Source of the DNA: Planctomycetaceae bacterium
Lineage (GTDB): Bacteria > Planctomycetota > Phycisphaerae > Sedimentisphaerales > UBA12454
NCBI GenBank assembly: GCA_021371795.1
Contig: JAJFVK010000001.1
Span: 1 to 64,000 of the forward strand
Length of the DNA: 64,000 bases
Reading direction: 5' to 3'
The notes beneath the pieces are model-generated. The model was not told the DNA's origin and searched no databases. It worked only from the letters and a program-made list of their open reading frames with translations. This document shows, one piece after another, positions 33,616 to 42,145 of the stretch. Made by a program: the position numbers and the translations under genes. Position 1 is the stretch's first letter; each line of letters starts with the position of its first letter.

Positions 33616-33996
33616 AAAATTTGTCCGTTGCGTCGGGCGACCGTCCAGTGACATTTAAATGTCGCTGGGAGGAAAGTCCGGGCAGAACAGGGCGCGGTGA
33701 TGGCTAACGGCCACCGATTTGAGAAATCAGATAAGGGAAAGTGCAACAGAAAATAAACCGCCTTCGGGTAAGGGTGAAAAGGTGCGGTAAGAGCGCACCG
33801 CGATTGCGGCGACGTAATCGGCACGGCAAACCCCACCGTCTGCAAGGCCAAGTATGCTGAAATGCTTTGCCCGAGCGTTACTTCAGCGGGTAGGCTGCTT
33901 GAGCCTGTGAGCAATCGCAGGCCCAGATAAATGGTTGCCTCTCATCTTAACAGGTGAAAGACAGAACCCGGCTTATAGACGCACCGGACAAATTTT
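33616..33996 (+). ncRNA. rnpB: RNase P RNA (type A)
   Basis: The catalytic RNA that trims tRNA 5' leaders. The closing helix P1 pairs AATTTGTCCGTTGCGTC at the 5' end with GACGCACCGGACAAATT at the 3' end. Conserved core sequences are present: GAGGAAAGTCCGGGC near 33670 and ACAGAACCCGGCTTATAG near 33961-33978, with GGTAAGAGCGCACC and GGCAAACCCC in between. The length (~380 nt) and layout fit bacterial type A. Confidence 0.97.
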
Positions 33997-34000
33997 CATA

Positions 34001-34798
34001 TTATTTTCTTTTCCTTAAAACAGCCAAACCAAAACTCAACATCAATATTGTCGTCGGTTCAGGTATCGCAATAAAATCCTGCGGAGAAACAAAATTATCA
34101 GAAAAACGAATCCTGTCGATAAGGCCGTTCCAAACTTCATAAGAAGAGCTTCCCATATGTGAACCAATCAGCAACAGGCCGGTATCGCCTTCCGGCACAG
34201 CGCCGCTAAGATTCACAAACACCGTGGCAATAGGGTCAACTGAATCAAGATACATATTCAATATGCCTTCGCCGGCGTCATAAGCAATCGCATAATGGTG
34301 CATTTGGCCATCGGTTAGAATTTCCTTATAATCATCATAGCTCATCCACGGGCCGCCATTGTCAATGTGCCAGTGCGGCGGAGCGGAGGTACCATCGTTA
34401 ACCCCTGAACCCCAATAAACAAACGCTTCATCCGGTATGACATAACCGATCAACGGCTGCCAGTACCACGGGTCGGAATGAAGGCTCGTAATCGCTTCGA
34501 TTGTGAAACTGCCGGTGAGCAAATTTCTGGCGACAATGGCGGACTGAATATATTCGCAAAGGCCGCCTTTAACCAAACGAAGCATACCATTTGAAGTATA
34601 ACCGGCATTGGCGATGTCATCGGCGTAGCCCATTTCATAATTTGTAAAGCCGAAGAGAGTGCCATCGTTGCCGTTGCCTGATGAGTCGATCGCCACCGTA
34701 TCGTCCGACTCATCGAAACAATAATCCGCGATAACCGCGGCCATTCCAGAGCTGCCGGCCATCAGAAGAACTAACAATGCCACAGATAGAGATTTCAT
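34001..34798 (-). CDS. PEP-CTERM protein with LamG domain
   Basis: 265 aa. A signal peptide (LSVALLVLLMAGSSGMAA) is followed by a LamG/concanavalin-type domain (DYCFDESDDTVAIDSSGNGNDGTL, FTIEAITSLHS, HHYAIAYDAGEGILNMYLD, LLLIGSHMGSSSYEVWNGLIDRIRFSD) and the sorting tail IPEPTTILMLSFGLAVLRKRK (PEP, helix, basic end). It probably binds glycans on the cell surface. Its stop lies only about 5 bases from the 3' end of rnpB, convergent. It is the last of seven PEP-CTERM genes in a row. Confidence 0.9.
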   Translation of the reverse strand: MKSLSVALLVLLMAGSSGMAAVIADYCFDESDDTVAIDSSGNGNDGTLFGFTNYEMGYADDIANAGYTSNGMLRLVKGGLCEYIQSAIVARNLLTGSFTIEAITSLHSDPWYWQPLIGYVIPDEAFVYWGSGVNDGTSAPPHWHIDNGGPWMSYDDYKEILTDGQMHHYAIAYDAGEGILNMYLDSVDPIATVFVNLSGAVPEGDTGLLLIGSHMGSSSYEVWNGLIDRIRFSDNFVSPQDFIAIPEPTTILMLSFGLAVLRKRK

Positions 34799-34827
34799 TG
34801 TCGTCTCCTTTCAATAAAAACTTCTTC

Positions 34828-35940
34828 TCAATTGTTTTTGTTTATTTTTTTTCGGCGAACAAAACCCAAAACGCCGAGACCCAACAGACAAATCGTTGCA
34901 GGTTCGGGAACAGGTATCATATCAAAACTTGCGGTCGTTGTATCGAATTCGAGCTGGAGCGGAAAACCAAGTTCGTCTTCAGCATCCACCAGCGGATTTA
35001 TTCCGCGAACCGTGAACTCCGAAACGCCTGCGCCGAGCAGTGATACAAAATCAACACTGTCGCCTGCGCCAAACGTGCCGAGCGAGACTCCGTTTACCAA
35101 CACTTGCATCGCGGCATCAAAGCCGGTTGGAAATGCACCGATTTTTGTGAACAGCGAACCGGAAGTCATTTGATATTCAAATTCGCTCACGAACGGCGGG
35201 TCAAACCAGTAACCGCTTTGCGCATTGGCGAACGAAAAACCGCCGCCCTGAATTTCATCATCCGGCAAAATCGCGTATTCCTGAATCATACCACGATATA
35301 AATCCGGCGAATATTCGAGATGGCCGATAAGGTCAAGCGACAGCAAAATGCCGGACTGATTGGAGCTAAGGTCGCTTACGCTTTTAAGTTCCAAACCAAC
35401 CGTCGAAGTTTTTGGTATTTCGAGAATTCCACCGACAACGCCTGTGCCGCTGATGCCGCACTGCTGAAGAATTTGGCCGGTAGTCATATCACGAACGACA
35501 AGCGTTCCTTCGCCGAACGCACCGGTCAGACCATACTGCTGCTTGTAGTTTCCGGAATCGTACTGGTCAAATCTGTCAATCACCACGCGCACGGGAACAG
35601 TTTGGCCGGCAACGCCGGTGCCGGACAAGCCAGCGGTAAATCGTCCCCACGATGAATAATAAGGATATTCCTGCCACACTACCGCCGTGCTTGTCATTAC
35701 CCTCAAACCAGAATAAAAAGTACTCAAAGCATTGTGCATTCCCCAGTTAATATTGCCCCAGTAGGTGAATGTTTCTTCTTTCCATCCGTAAGAACGAAGG
35801 GCTTTGGTATAGCGGACCGTGTTCTCGTAACTACTATTAAGTGAATTCCACGTCGGCCCCGCTGCCGCCACTGCTTGTACGGAATTGGCAAAAAATCCCA
35901 ACAGCACCACAACCAAACATACAAAAATTACTCTCTTCAT
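34828..35940 (-). CDS. PEP-CTERM secreted protein, large, unknown fold
   Basis: 370 aa. The start at 35940 has AGGGAG 7 bases upstream. The signal peptide is VIFVCLVVVLLGFFANSVQA. The long mature part is rich in Gly, Thr, Ser and aromatic residues (FTAGLSGTGVAGQTVPVRVV, GTLVVRDMTTGQILQQCGI). The tail is VPEPATICLLGLGVLGFVRRKK. The body is probably all-beta; no known domain recognised. Only 29 bases separate it from the next LamG gene, so they may be co-transcribed. Confidence 0.85.
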   Translation of the reverse strand: MKRVIFVCLVVVLLGFFANSVQAVAAAGPTWNSLNSSYENTVRYTKALRSYGWKEETFTYWGNINWGMHNALSTFYSGLRVMTSTAVVWQEYPYYSSWGRFTAGLSGTGVAGQTVPVRVVIDRFDQYDSGNYKQQYGLTGAFGEGTLVVRDMTTGQILQQCGISGTGVVGGILEIPKTSTVGLELKSVSDLSSNQSGILLSLDLIGHLEYSPDLYRGMIQEYAILPDDEIQGGGFSFANAQSGYWFDPPFVSEFEYQMTSGSLFTKIGAFPTGFDAAMQVLVNGVSLGTFGAGDSVDFVSLLGAGVSEFTVRGINPLVDAEDELGFPLQLEFDTTTASFDMIPVPEPATICLLGLGVLGFVRRKKINKNN

Positions 35941-36233
35941 AATCATCTCCCTAATTTTTGTTTCTATTTCTTCTTCTAATTAGAACAACTCCGAGCAGAT
36001 AAATCCTAATATTCGCCCACAAATACGATAGAGTTTAACTAATTGTTACTAAAAAGAGGATTGAACTCAAAATTGCATAAAAACAAAAACGATGTGTTAT
36101 TTCCACTATCCTTCTTTGTACCCATAACTTCTTTCTCCTATGTTAGAATAATTATGATTATTCCGTCACACAGCAGCAAACCACGAAGTTAAGCATAAAT
36201 TGTTTTTTTCGTCTTGTCCACCAAAATTATTTT
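35941..36233. other. Non-coding, AT-rich spacer
   Basis: Contains the ribosome site of the gene to its left and probably that gene's promoter (AT-rich, several TATNAT-like words on the minus strand). No gene, clear promoter or strong hairpin is evident. Confidence 0.4.
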
Positions 36234-37361
36234 TTATTTTCGCCTTCTCCGGGACGAAAAAAAGAACATTCCCGCGGCAATCAGCATCGCAGTTGTCGGC
36301 TCCGGAACCTGCCAAAGCACCGCATGATAAGTGCCTGCATTACTATCATAAGCATAACCTACGACATTGCCCAAAGAATCGATTGATTCGGCGTAAGATG
36401 ATGTATAATTACTCGATAAAAACGAATGCAAGTCAACAAAATTGCCCACAGAACTATTCCAAAGCAAAGCGTGATGTACGCCTGTGGCTGTAGTTCCTTC
36501 GCCGACCTGTTGTTTGCCATTGGTTGCATAAGCGCCAGAAGCTTTAAAACCATCAGGATTCAAATCAATATAACTTGCCGCTGAACCGCTCCAAAGAAGT
36601 GCGTGGTCGCCGGTACTGCTGGTTCCATAACCAACCTGCTGCGAACTGCTGATGCCCAATGCGTAAGATGCGCTGTAACCGGTAATCGGATGCAAATCGA
36701 CATAACCGCTCTTTGTTCCGCTCCAAAGTATTGCGCGAAACTGATTGCTCGTTGCAGTGCCTGAACCATAACCAACCTGCTGCGAACCATTTGTTGCATT
36801 TGCAGCGGAACTTGTAAAACCAATAGGATTCAAATCTACAACGCTCGCCGATGTTCCGCTCCAGAGCAGCGCGTGGTCGCCGGTACTGCTTGTGCCGGAG
36901 CCAACCTGCTGCGTACCGTTAATACCATACGCTATGGATGAAATGTAACCGCTCGATGGATGCAAATCGACGTAACTGCTGTTTGTTCCGTTCCAGAGCA
37001 TCGCATGAGATTTATTGGTAGTTGAATAAAATGCCGCACCGGCCTGCTGCGAACCGCTTATTGCGTAACCATAAGAATTTACGTAACCGCTTGCCGGATG
37101 TAAATCAACATAACCCAACGCAGAACTATTCCAAAGTAGTGCGTGCTTTATTCCGCCTGTGGTGCCGTAGCCGACCTGCTGCGAACTGCCGCTGCCCTTG
37201 CCTCTTGTGTTGATAAATCCCGCAGGATTCAAATCAATTACCGTATAACTGACAGCCTGCACAACGGTGCAAGATAAACATCCAAAGATAAAAGACAGTG
37301 CTAAAATTTTGCGGAATGTTTCCCCGATTCTTTTTTCACTGCGCCAATTTGCATTCGACAT
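36234..37361 (-). CDS. HAF-repeat PEP-CTERM protein
   Basis: 375 aa. A signal peptide (LALSFIFGCLSCTVVQA) is followed by seven tandem repeats of ~46 residues. Their consensus is HALLWSGTxxSYVDLxPxxG then xxSxAYAIxGxQQVGxGTxxTG, which matches the HAF extracellular repeat family (six- or seven-bladed propeller-like). The tail is VPEPTTAMLIAAGMFFFSSRRRRK. DNA of the repeats is also conserved, which suggests recent duplication. GGAG lies upstream of the ATG and a TATAAT box lies on the minus strand at 37428-37423. The function of HAF proteins is unknown. Confidence 0.92.
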   Translation of the reverse strand: MSNANWRSEKRIGETFRKILALSFIFGCLSCTVVQAVSYTVIDLNPAGFINTRGKGSGSSQQVGYGTTGGIKHALLWNSSALGYVDLHPASGYVNSYGYAISGSQQAGAAFYSTTNKSHAMLWNGTNSSYVDLHPSSGYISSIAYGINGTQQVGSGTSSTGDHALLWSGTSASVVDLNPIGFTSSAANATNGSQQVGYGSGTATSNQFRAILWSGTKSGYVDLHPITGYSASYALGISSSQQVGYGTSSTGDHALLWSGSAASYIDLNPDGFKASGAYATNGKQQVGEGTTATGVHHALLWNSSVGNFVDLHSFLSSNYTSSYAESIDSLGNVVGYAYDSNAGTYHAVLWQVPEPTTAMLIAAGMFFFSSRRRRK

Positions 37362-37536
37362 TGTGAGTTTTCTCCGTAAAACAAATTTTGCCTATCTGAT
37401 TAGCCAAAACATTGATTGCGGAATTATACCATATACACACCCACACACATACAGTTTTTCTACTGTTGTTTTTCTTTATACACCACTCCTATGACCGCTG
37501 CGAAACTTTACCGAGCAGGCAAAACAGGTAATTTAA

Positions 37537-38232
37537 TTATTTCTTTTTTGCCGCTGTAAACAACATTCCCAACGCAAGAATCGCAATCGTTGCCGGTTCG
37601 GGAATAACGGCCAATGCTGCAATTTCTCCAGCAGTGAGCGTGCCGCTGAAAATATACAAATCGTCGATATTGCCATTAAAGTATTCTCCATGATAACTGA
37701 ACTGGCAACCCAGCCTTGTGTCGCTGCCGCCGGTAGTCATTCCGATAGAACCGAAGGTTTTAATCAGAGAACCATCAACGTACAATCGCGTGTCGACACC
37801 TTTCGTAACTGCGTAGTGATGGACAAGCCCGTCACTCGGAAACGGAACGCCGGTAGATGTCAAGTTGTCGCCAATTCGGAAATTGTGCGATGGGTCAGTT
37901 CCTACATAAAAGCCTGGGCCGCCGGAATATCCCTGCGAGATAATCTCCGTCCAGGTTGTCTTCGGTGAAAGTTCCTGTGCAAAAAAGGCGACAGAAAAGT
38001 TGCCGGTCGTTGGAATTATATGCTGGCTGAACTGGACATAGTCATTAACGCCGTCCAAATTAAGTTTCCCGAGCGAAACTGATGCTCCATTTAATAGCGT
38101 CCCGTTTGCGGCACCGACTAAATCGATAACGGCAGAGCCGTCAAACGTGTAGTGATGAAGCGCCGAGGCAGCATAAGCCCCTGTTGCAAAAAGCAGCCAC
38201 ATTCCAACTATGATTTTTACTTTTACCTTCAT
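37537..38232 (-). CDS. PEP-CTERM protein with LamG domain
   Basis: 231 aa with the start at MKVKVKIIVGMW (AGGGAGGG just upstream); earlier codons in the frame have no ribosome site. Signal peptide, then a single LamG domain (LHHYTFDGSAVIDLVGAANG, LNLDGVNDYVQFSQ, FSVAFFAQE, HHYAVTKGVDTRLYVDGSL, FNGNIDDLYIFSGTL), then the tail IPEPATIAILALGMLFTAAKKK. It is smaller than its LamG neighbours. It is probably a surface glycan-binding protein. Confidence 0.9.
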   Translation of the reverse strand: MKVKVKIIVGMWLLFATGAYAASALHHYTFDGSAVIDLVGAANGTLLNGASVSLGKLNLDGVNDYVQFSQHIIPTTGNFSVAFFAQELSPKTTWTEIISQGYSGGPGFYVGTDPSHNFRIGDNLTSTGVPFPSDGLVHHYAVTKGVDTRLYVDGSLIKTFGSIGMTTGGSDTRLGCQFSYHGEYFNGNIDDLYIFSGTLTAGEIAALAVIPEPATIAILALGMLFTAAKKK

Positions 38233-38283
38233 AATATTTCCCTCCCTTGAGATATTGTTCTTTCTCAACAAAATCTTACTCAT

Positions 38284-38892
38284 TTAAAAAACTCTGCTTT
38301 TTCGCAGCATTATTCCGCCGATGCAGAGCAATGCAATCGTCGCCGGTTCGGGAATCACTTCTGCCGCCAGCGAATAATTTCTTCCTCTTCCGCCATCGCC
38401 CATATCGGAGGACGGAATAATTCCGTTGATTGAAACATCATGGGCAGTAGTAGGCCAGTTGAGCGAGTAAATATAGTTCCCATTTTCAACATAATCAAAA
38501 ACTATTGACCGCTTTGCCAAATACGTCGGGCCGTTATAGTGAAACCCCAGCATATCGCCGGCCTGAATATCAATCTGTTGTGTTTCGGCAACAGCTAATG
38601 TAACGCTGCCGGTGCTTGAAAGCGTAAAAACATTTTGCCCAATCAGTTGATAGCCGCCTGATACAGGTCTGAAAACCTGCAGCTTGACATAATTGTCAAC
38701 CATAACAGGAGAGACATACAAGTACCATTGCGAGATTTTACCGCTTATCTGCGAAGGCATACCGGTATTAATAAAAGTTATTGACCACGCCTGGTCAACC
38801 TGACTGCGATAAACCGCATCGTCGCCCCACATAACGCCATACGATACGGTACTTAATACCATTAGTATAATGACCGTTAATAACTTTCTCAC
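38284..38892 (-). CDS. PEP-CTERM secreted protein, unknown fold
   Basis: 202 aa: signal peptide (LLTVIILMVLSTVSYG), a beta-rich body (ISQWYLYVSPVMVDNYVKLQVFRPV, LIGQNVFTLSSTGSVTLAVAETQQIDIQAGDMLGFHYNG in pieces) and the tail IPEPATIALLCIGGIMLRK. The 'QIDIQAGDMLGFHY' stretch is typical of small all-beta planctomycete exoproteins of unknown function. It is part of the PEP-CTERM cluster. Confidence 0.85.
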   Translation of the reverse strand: MRKLLTVIILMVLSTVSYGVMWGDDAVYRSQVDQAWSITFINTGMPSQISGKISQWYLYVSPVMVDNYVKLQVFRPVSGGYQLIGQNVFTLSSTGSVTLAVAETQQIDIQAGDMLGFHYNGPTYLAKRSIVFDYVENGNYIYSLNWPTTAHDVSINGIIPSSDMGDGGRGRNYSLAAEVIPEPATIALLCIGGIMLRKSRVF

Positions 38893-38915
38893 AACACTTC
38901 CTCCTAAAAAACCAC

Positions 38916-39545
38916 TTACAATCTTTTTCTTGCGTACAATAATATGCCAAACCCAAGCAGCACAATCGTCGTCGGTTCGGGAACAAATGAAATATCATCG
39001 AGAGCAAAATCATTGCCGGGACTTCCGTTATTGCCGGTGGTTTCGCGGATAATTATTGCCGCAGCAACCGCACTGCCGGAATTCCAAACTTCAGTAAACT
39101 CCCGCCATTCGGAGGTGTTTGTCGGAACCTCATAATTGCCTATAACCGTGCCGTTTATTTCGAACTGCACATTGGAATATATTCCATAGAGATATATTTG
39201 CGCTATCCATGCGGAGAAAGTATAATCGGTATTTTGCGTAACGGCGACAGTTTCGCTCCAGCAGATTCGTCCTGCACCGCCGCCTGCGCCGCCTGAAGCA
39301 TCAATCATCATCATATTTCCGCTGCCGCTTGTATGGTCGCCAATGGAAACATAACCGCCATCCCAGTCATCAGGATTTGTACCTACATAATAAAGCCATG
39401 GAGATGTACCGCTCGGATTGTAGTGATACTCCGTCGTATAACCATATACGCCCTGCTCGAAATCGCCGTTGACAATCAAATTCGCATTTACGTTGCAGAC
39501 TGTCATAACTAAAATCGCAACTACCGCCAAAAACTTTGTTCTCAT
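38916..39545 (-). CDS. PEP-CTERM protein with carbohydrate-binding-like domain
   Basis: 209 aa. The start at 39545 has GGAGG upstream. After the signal peptide (FLAVVAILVMTVCNVNA) comes NLIVNGDFEQGVYGY, a typical opening of DUF642/CBM-like jelly-roll domains. TDYTFSAWIAQIY, VQFEINGTVIGNYEVP and FALDDISFVP follow, then the tail PEPTTIVLLGFGILLYARKR. It probably binds polysaccharide. No catalytic residues can be assigned. Confidence 0.87.
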   Translation of the reverse strand: MRTKFLAVVAILVMTVCNVNANLIVNGDFEQGVYGYTTEYHYNPSGTSPWLYYVGTNPDDWDGGYVSIGDHTSGSGNMMMIDASGGAGGGAGRICWSETVAVTQNTDYTFSAWIAQIYLYGIYSNVQFEINGTVIGNYEVPTNTSEWREFTEVWNSGSAVAAAIIIRETTGNNGSPGNDFALDDISFVPEPTTIVLLGFGILLYARKRL

Positions 39546-39576
39546 TTTTTCCTCCATAAATTTTTTATAACAATGT

Positions 39577-40272
39577 TTATTTTCTTCTGCGTAAACTCAA
39601 GATTCCAAAACCAAGCAGCGCAATCGTCGCCGGCTCCGGAATAACTGTAATTGTCAATTCCAGTCCAAGCATATCGCCGAGATTTCCGCTTTCGCTTATC
39701 GATGTAAACAGAAGGTCTATCGTTTGTCCCTGCTCGATTGCGAAAGTTAAAACGCCGGCGCCGCCGGAGCCTTGCAAAAACAGAACGGGAGTAGCTGACC
39801 CCTGATTGCCATTCGAATAAAGCGTTCCGCCGGCAATGTTTGCGCCATCATATCGCAAATTCCAACCCATCGTCCGGTTGTAAAAATCTGTGGTCCACAC
39901 CGCACCGCTGATTGTTACGATTCCGTCTTCAGGACTTGTCCAGCGGACAAATGTAACGTTCGAACCGGTACGGTCATATTCCGCTCCGTGCATATAGACG
40001 ACGCCGTCGATATCACTCTTATACCAAACCGGAACGTGAGCGTTTAACTGAAAAACCTGGTCTGCCCAGGCATTTTGACCGTTGCCATTATTAAGGTAAT
40101 CGGATTGATTGATGGTGAATAAACTGGTTGTGTTTTTGTACAGCGACCAAACTCCCATTGGATTAACTATATCGCTCCAGTCATTCGCAAGATTGTACAC
40201 TGCCGCATTAGCTGCGCTAACTGCACAGACAAACGCTAACAATACGACTCCCACAGACAATAACTTCCGCAT
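39577..40272 (-). CDS. PEP-CTERM secreted protein, first gene of the cluster
   Basis: 231 aa: signal peptide (LLSVGVVLLAFVCAVSAANA), a beta-rich domain (YNLANDWSDIVNPMGVWSLYK, VVYMHGAEYDRTGSNVTFVRW, GIVTISGAVW, GGAGVLTFAIEQGQTIDLLF) and the tail IPEPATIALLGFGILSLRRRK. 'Y-L..D-WSD..NP.G.WS' recalls a planctomycete exoprotein family seen next to other PEP-CTERM genes. AAGGAG lies 8-10 bases before the ATG. Confidence 0.87.
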   Translation of the reverse strand: MRKLLSVGVVLLAFVCAVSAANAAVYNLANDWSDIVNPMGVWSLYKNTTSLFTINQSDYLNNGNGQNAWADQVFQLNAHVPVWYKSDIDGVVYMHGAEYDRTGSNVTFVRWTSPEDGIVTISGAVWTTDFYNRTMGWNLRYDGANIAGGTLYSNGNQGSATPVLFLQGSGGAGVLTFAIEQGQTIDLLFTSISESGNLGDMLGLELTITVIPEPATIALLGFGILSLRRRK

Positions 40273-40525
40273 GTTTCCTGCTCCTTAAAACAAAAAAAAT
40301 GCTGATAAACATTCAATCGCTACAAACAGGAAAAAAGAAATGATAAATAGACGCGCACGCACGCCAACAACTTCCTTCGCCCTGTCCAGAGACCCAAACA
40401 AGTAAATCCAAGTCTCCACTCCCAAGGGGACATTTTATGCCATAAGTCCTATAAAATTCAAGTTAAAAATAGAACAAATTGGCAAATCCGGTAAAATCGC
40501 TCGCAACTATTTACAAATAAATAGC
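40273..40525. other. Non-coding region before the PEP-CTERM cluster
   Basis: This should hold the promoter of the PEP-CTERM genes (minus strand). No good -35/-10 pair and no sigma-54 box was found. The minus strand carries a purine-rich, GC-richer segment (about 40340-40435) with a possible weak hairpin. Nothing else is supported. Confidence 0.35.
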
Positions 40526-41968
40526 TTATGTACCCAAATCAGCTTCAACAGCCGGAACATTAGGCATAGTGCCCGGCAATGTCGGTACTTTTTCGATTAC
40601 TCGCATCGTTTTCCATTTGCCGGACAGAAAACGCAGCAGGAACAAAATCGCCAGCGCACAAACATACCCCGCAAGCGCAGCCCATGCGACATACAGCCGA
40701 GCCTGCCCCTGCAAATGAGTTACCGCAAACCAACTTGGAATAACCATAATCAGCCAGTTGAGCCAGATTGAGCGGTACATTACGTATTTTGTATCGCCTG
40801 CGCCTTTTAACGCAGCGGAAAAAATAATATTACCGGTATCGAAGATGCAGTAGAAGCTCACGAAATAAAGCAGCGTTTTCGCGATTGGTCTGATTGCGTC
40901 CATCTGCTCTTTCAAAGCGCCGAGTCCGAACGGCAGCATAAACAAATCCGGCACAAGCCAATAACTGGCAGCAATGACAATCATATAACCGAACGTCAGC
41001 TTCGCAGCCGACCATGTAGTCTTCTGCGCAATGTGCGGTTTTTCAGCGCCTATTGCCCTGCCGACAAGAATGCTTGTCGCCATACCGAAACCAATCATCG
41101 GCATAAACGCCAGCATATTAATTTGAAATACCATCGATGAAGCCGCGAACGAAACAGCATCGATTCTTCCGATGAAAACAACAAACAGCGTAAAACCCAA
41201 AACATCGAGCATAAACTGCACGCCACTCGGAAAGCCGTATTTCATCAGTCTGCCAAAAAGCTCTTTGTCGAAACGGTTGTTGAGCGTTCCGAATTTTTCA
41301 CGATAACTCGGCCACAGGAAAATCACAAAATAAATCACACACGATACAACATTCGCAAGTATCGTCGCTACTGCCGCGCCGGCCACGCCCCATTTCGGAA
41401 AACCAAAATGCCCAAAAATCATCGCGTAATCGAACACGACATTGATGATTGTTTTAAGTAAATTAATCCACATCACGACCCACGTTTTGCCTCTGCCGGT
41501 CAGGAAGCAGGAAATCGCCGAATCGAGAATGCCGGGCATTGCGCCCAAAAGCATAAACCTGTAATAGGTCAGTTCATATTCGTTAATCGGCGGCTTATGG
41601 CCGATTAGAGCTATCAAAGGTTTGTCAAACAAAGCAAACCCAGCCATCATCAGACCGGCTGCGAACGCGAAATATGCGCTCTGCCAAATCGCAGGGCCGA
41701 TTCGATGCTGCATTTTCGCGCCGTCATACTGCGAAACGAAAGTGCCCGCGTAAGTGGCGGTGCCGAGAAACAGACTGAACGGAACAAAACTTAAAACGCC
41801 GCCCATCATCGCTCCGCTCATCGCGTCGCGGTCGAACCACATCAGGAACATACGGTCAACGAACATTTGCACCGTCATCGCAGAAGTGCTTAATATCAGC
41901 GGAACCGCGATTTTAAACACTTCGCTGCATCCGCCTTCGTTCATATTTTTGTCAGTTAAATTTTCCAT
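40526..41968 (-). CDS. MATE-family efflux transporter
   Basis: 480 aa with the start MENLTDKNMNEGG; the 38 codons before it are made of the AT-rich repeat and have no ribosome site. There are twelve membrane helices with MATE hallmarks: FKIAVPLILSTSAMTVQMFVDRMFL, a second half starting LFGRLMKYGFPSGVQFML, and MIGFGMATSILVGRAIGAEKP. It exports cationic drugs or metabolites by Na+ or H+ antiport. It is a single gene, divergent from the HI0933-type gene. Confidence 0.92.
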   Translation of the reverse strand: MENLTDKNMNEGGCSEVFKIAVPLILSTSAMTVQMFVDRMFLMWFDRDAMSGAMMGGVLSFVPFSLFLGTATYAGTFVSQYDGAKMQHRIGPAIWQSAYFAFAAGLMMAGFALFDKPLIALIGHKPPINEYELTYYRFMLLGAMPGILDSAISCFLTGRGKTWVVMWINLLKTIINVVFDYAMIFGHFGFPKWGVAGAAVATILANVVSCVIYFVIFLWPSYREKFGTLNNRFDKELFGRLMKYGFPSGVQFMLDVLGFTLFVVFIGRIDAVSFAASSMVFQINMLAFMPMIGFGMATSILVGRAIGAEKPHIAQKTTWSAAKLTFGYMIVIAASYWLVPDLFMLPFGLGALKEQMDAIRPIAKTLLYFVSFYCIFDTGNIIFSAALKGAGDTKYVMYRSIWLNWLIMVIPSWFAVTHLQGQARLYVAWAALAGYVCALAILFLLRFLSGKWKTMRVIEKVPTLPGTMPNVPAVEADLGT

Positions 41969-41983
41969 TGGTCGTATATAATA

Positions 41984-42112
41984 CAAATTAAATATCAAAA
42001 TGTAAAAATCAAAATGACAAATCAAAATGCAAAAATAACCCGCAGTTGGTCTCATTTTGAATTTTAAATTGTCATTTTGCATTTTAATTTTTGATTTTTG
42101 ATATATAATTCA
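41984..42112. repeat. Long AT-rich palindrome between divergent genes
   Basis: The left half (ATATCAAAATGTAAAAATCA, then ATGACAAATCAAAATGCAAA) is largely the reverse complement of the right half (TTGTCATTTTGCATTTTAAT, then TTTTTGATTTTTGATATATA). The two surround a short CCCGCAGTTGGTCTC centre (42040-42054). It belongs to the dispersed non-coding repeats and occupies the promoter space of two genes. Confidence 0.8.
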
Positions 42113-42145
42113 TTCAACACATATATAATTTCAGATTGGTTAATT

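Noticed and set aside
36234-37361. CRISPR-like array because of regular repeats
   Set aside because: The repeats are in-frame protein repeats (HAF) of about 140 bases with no spacers and no cas genes.
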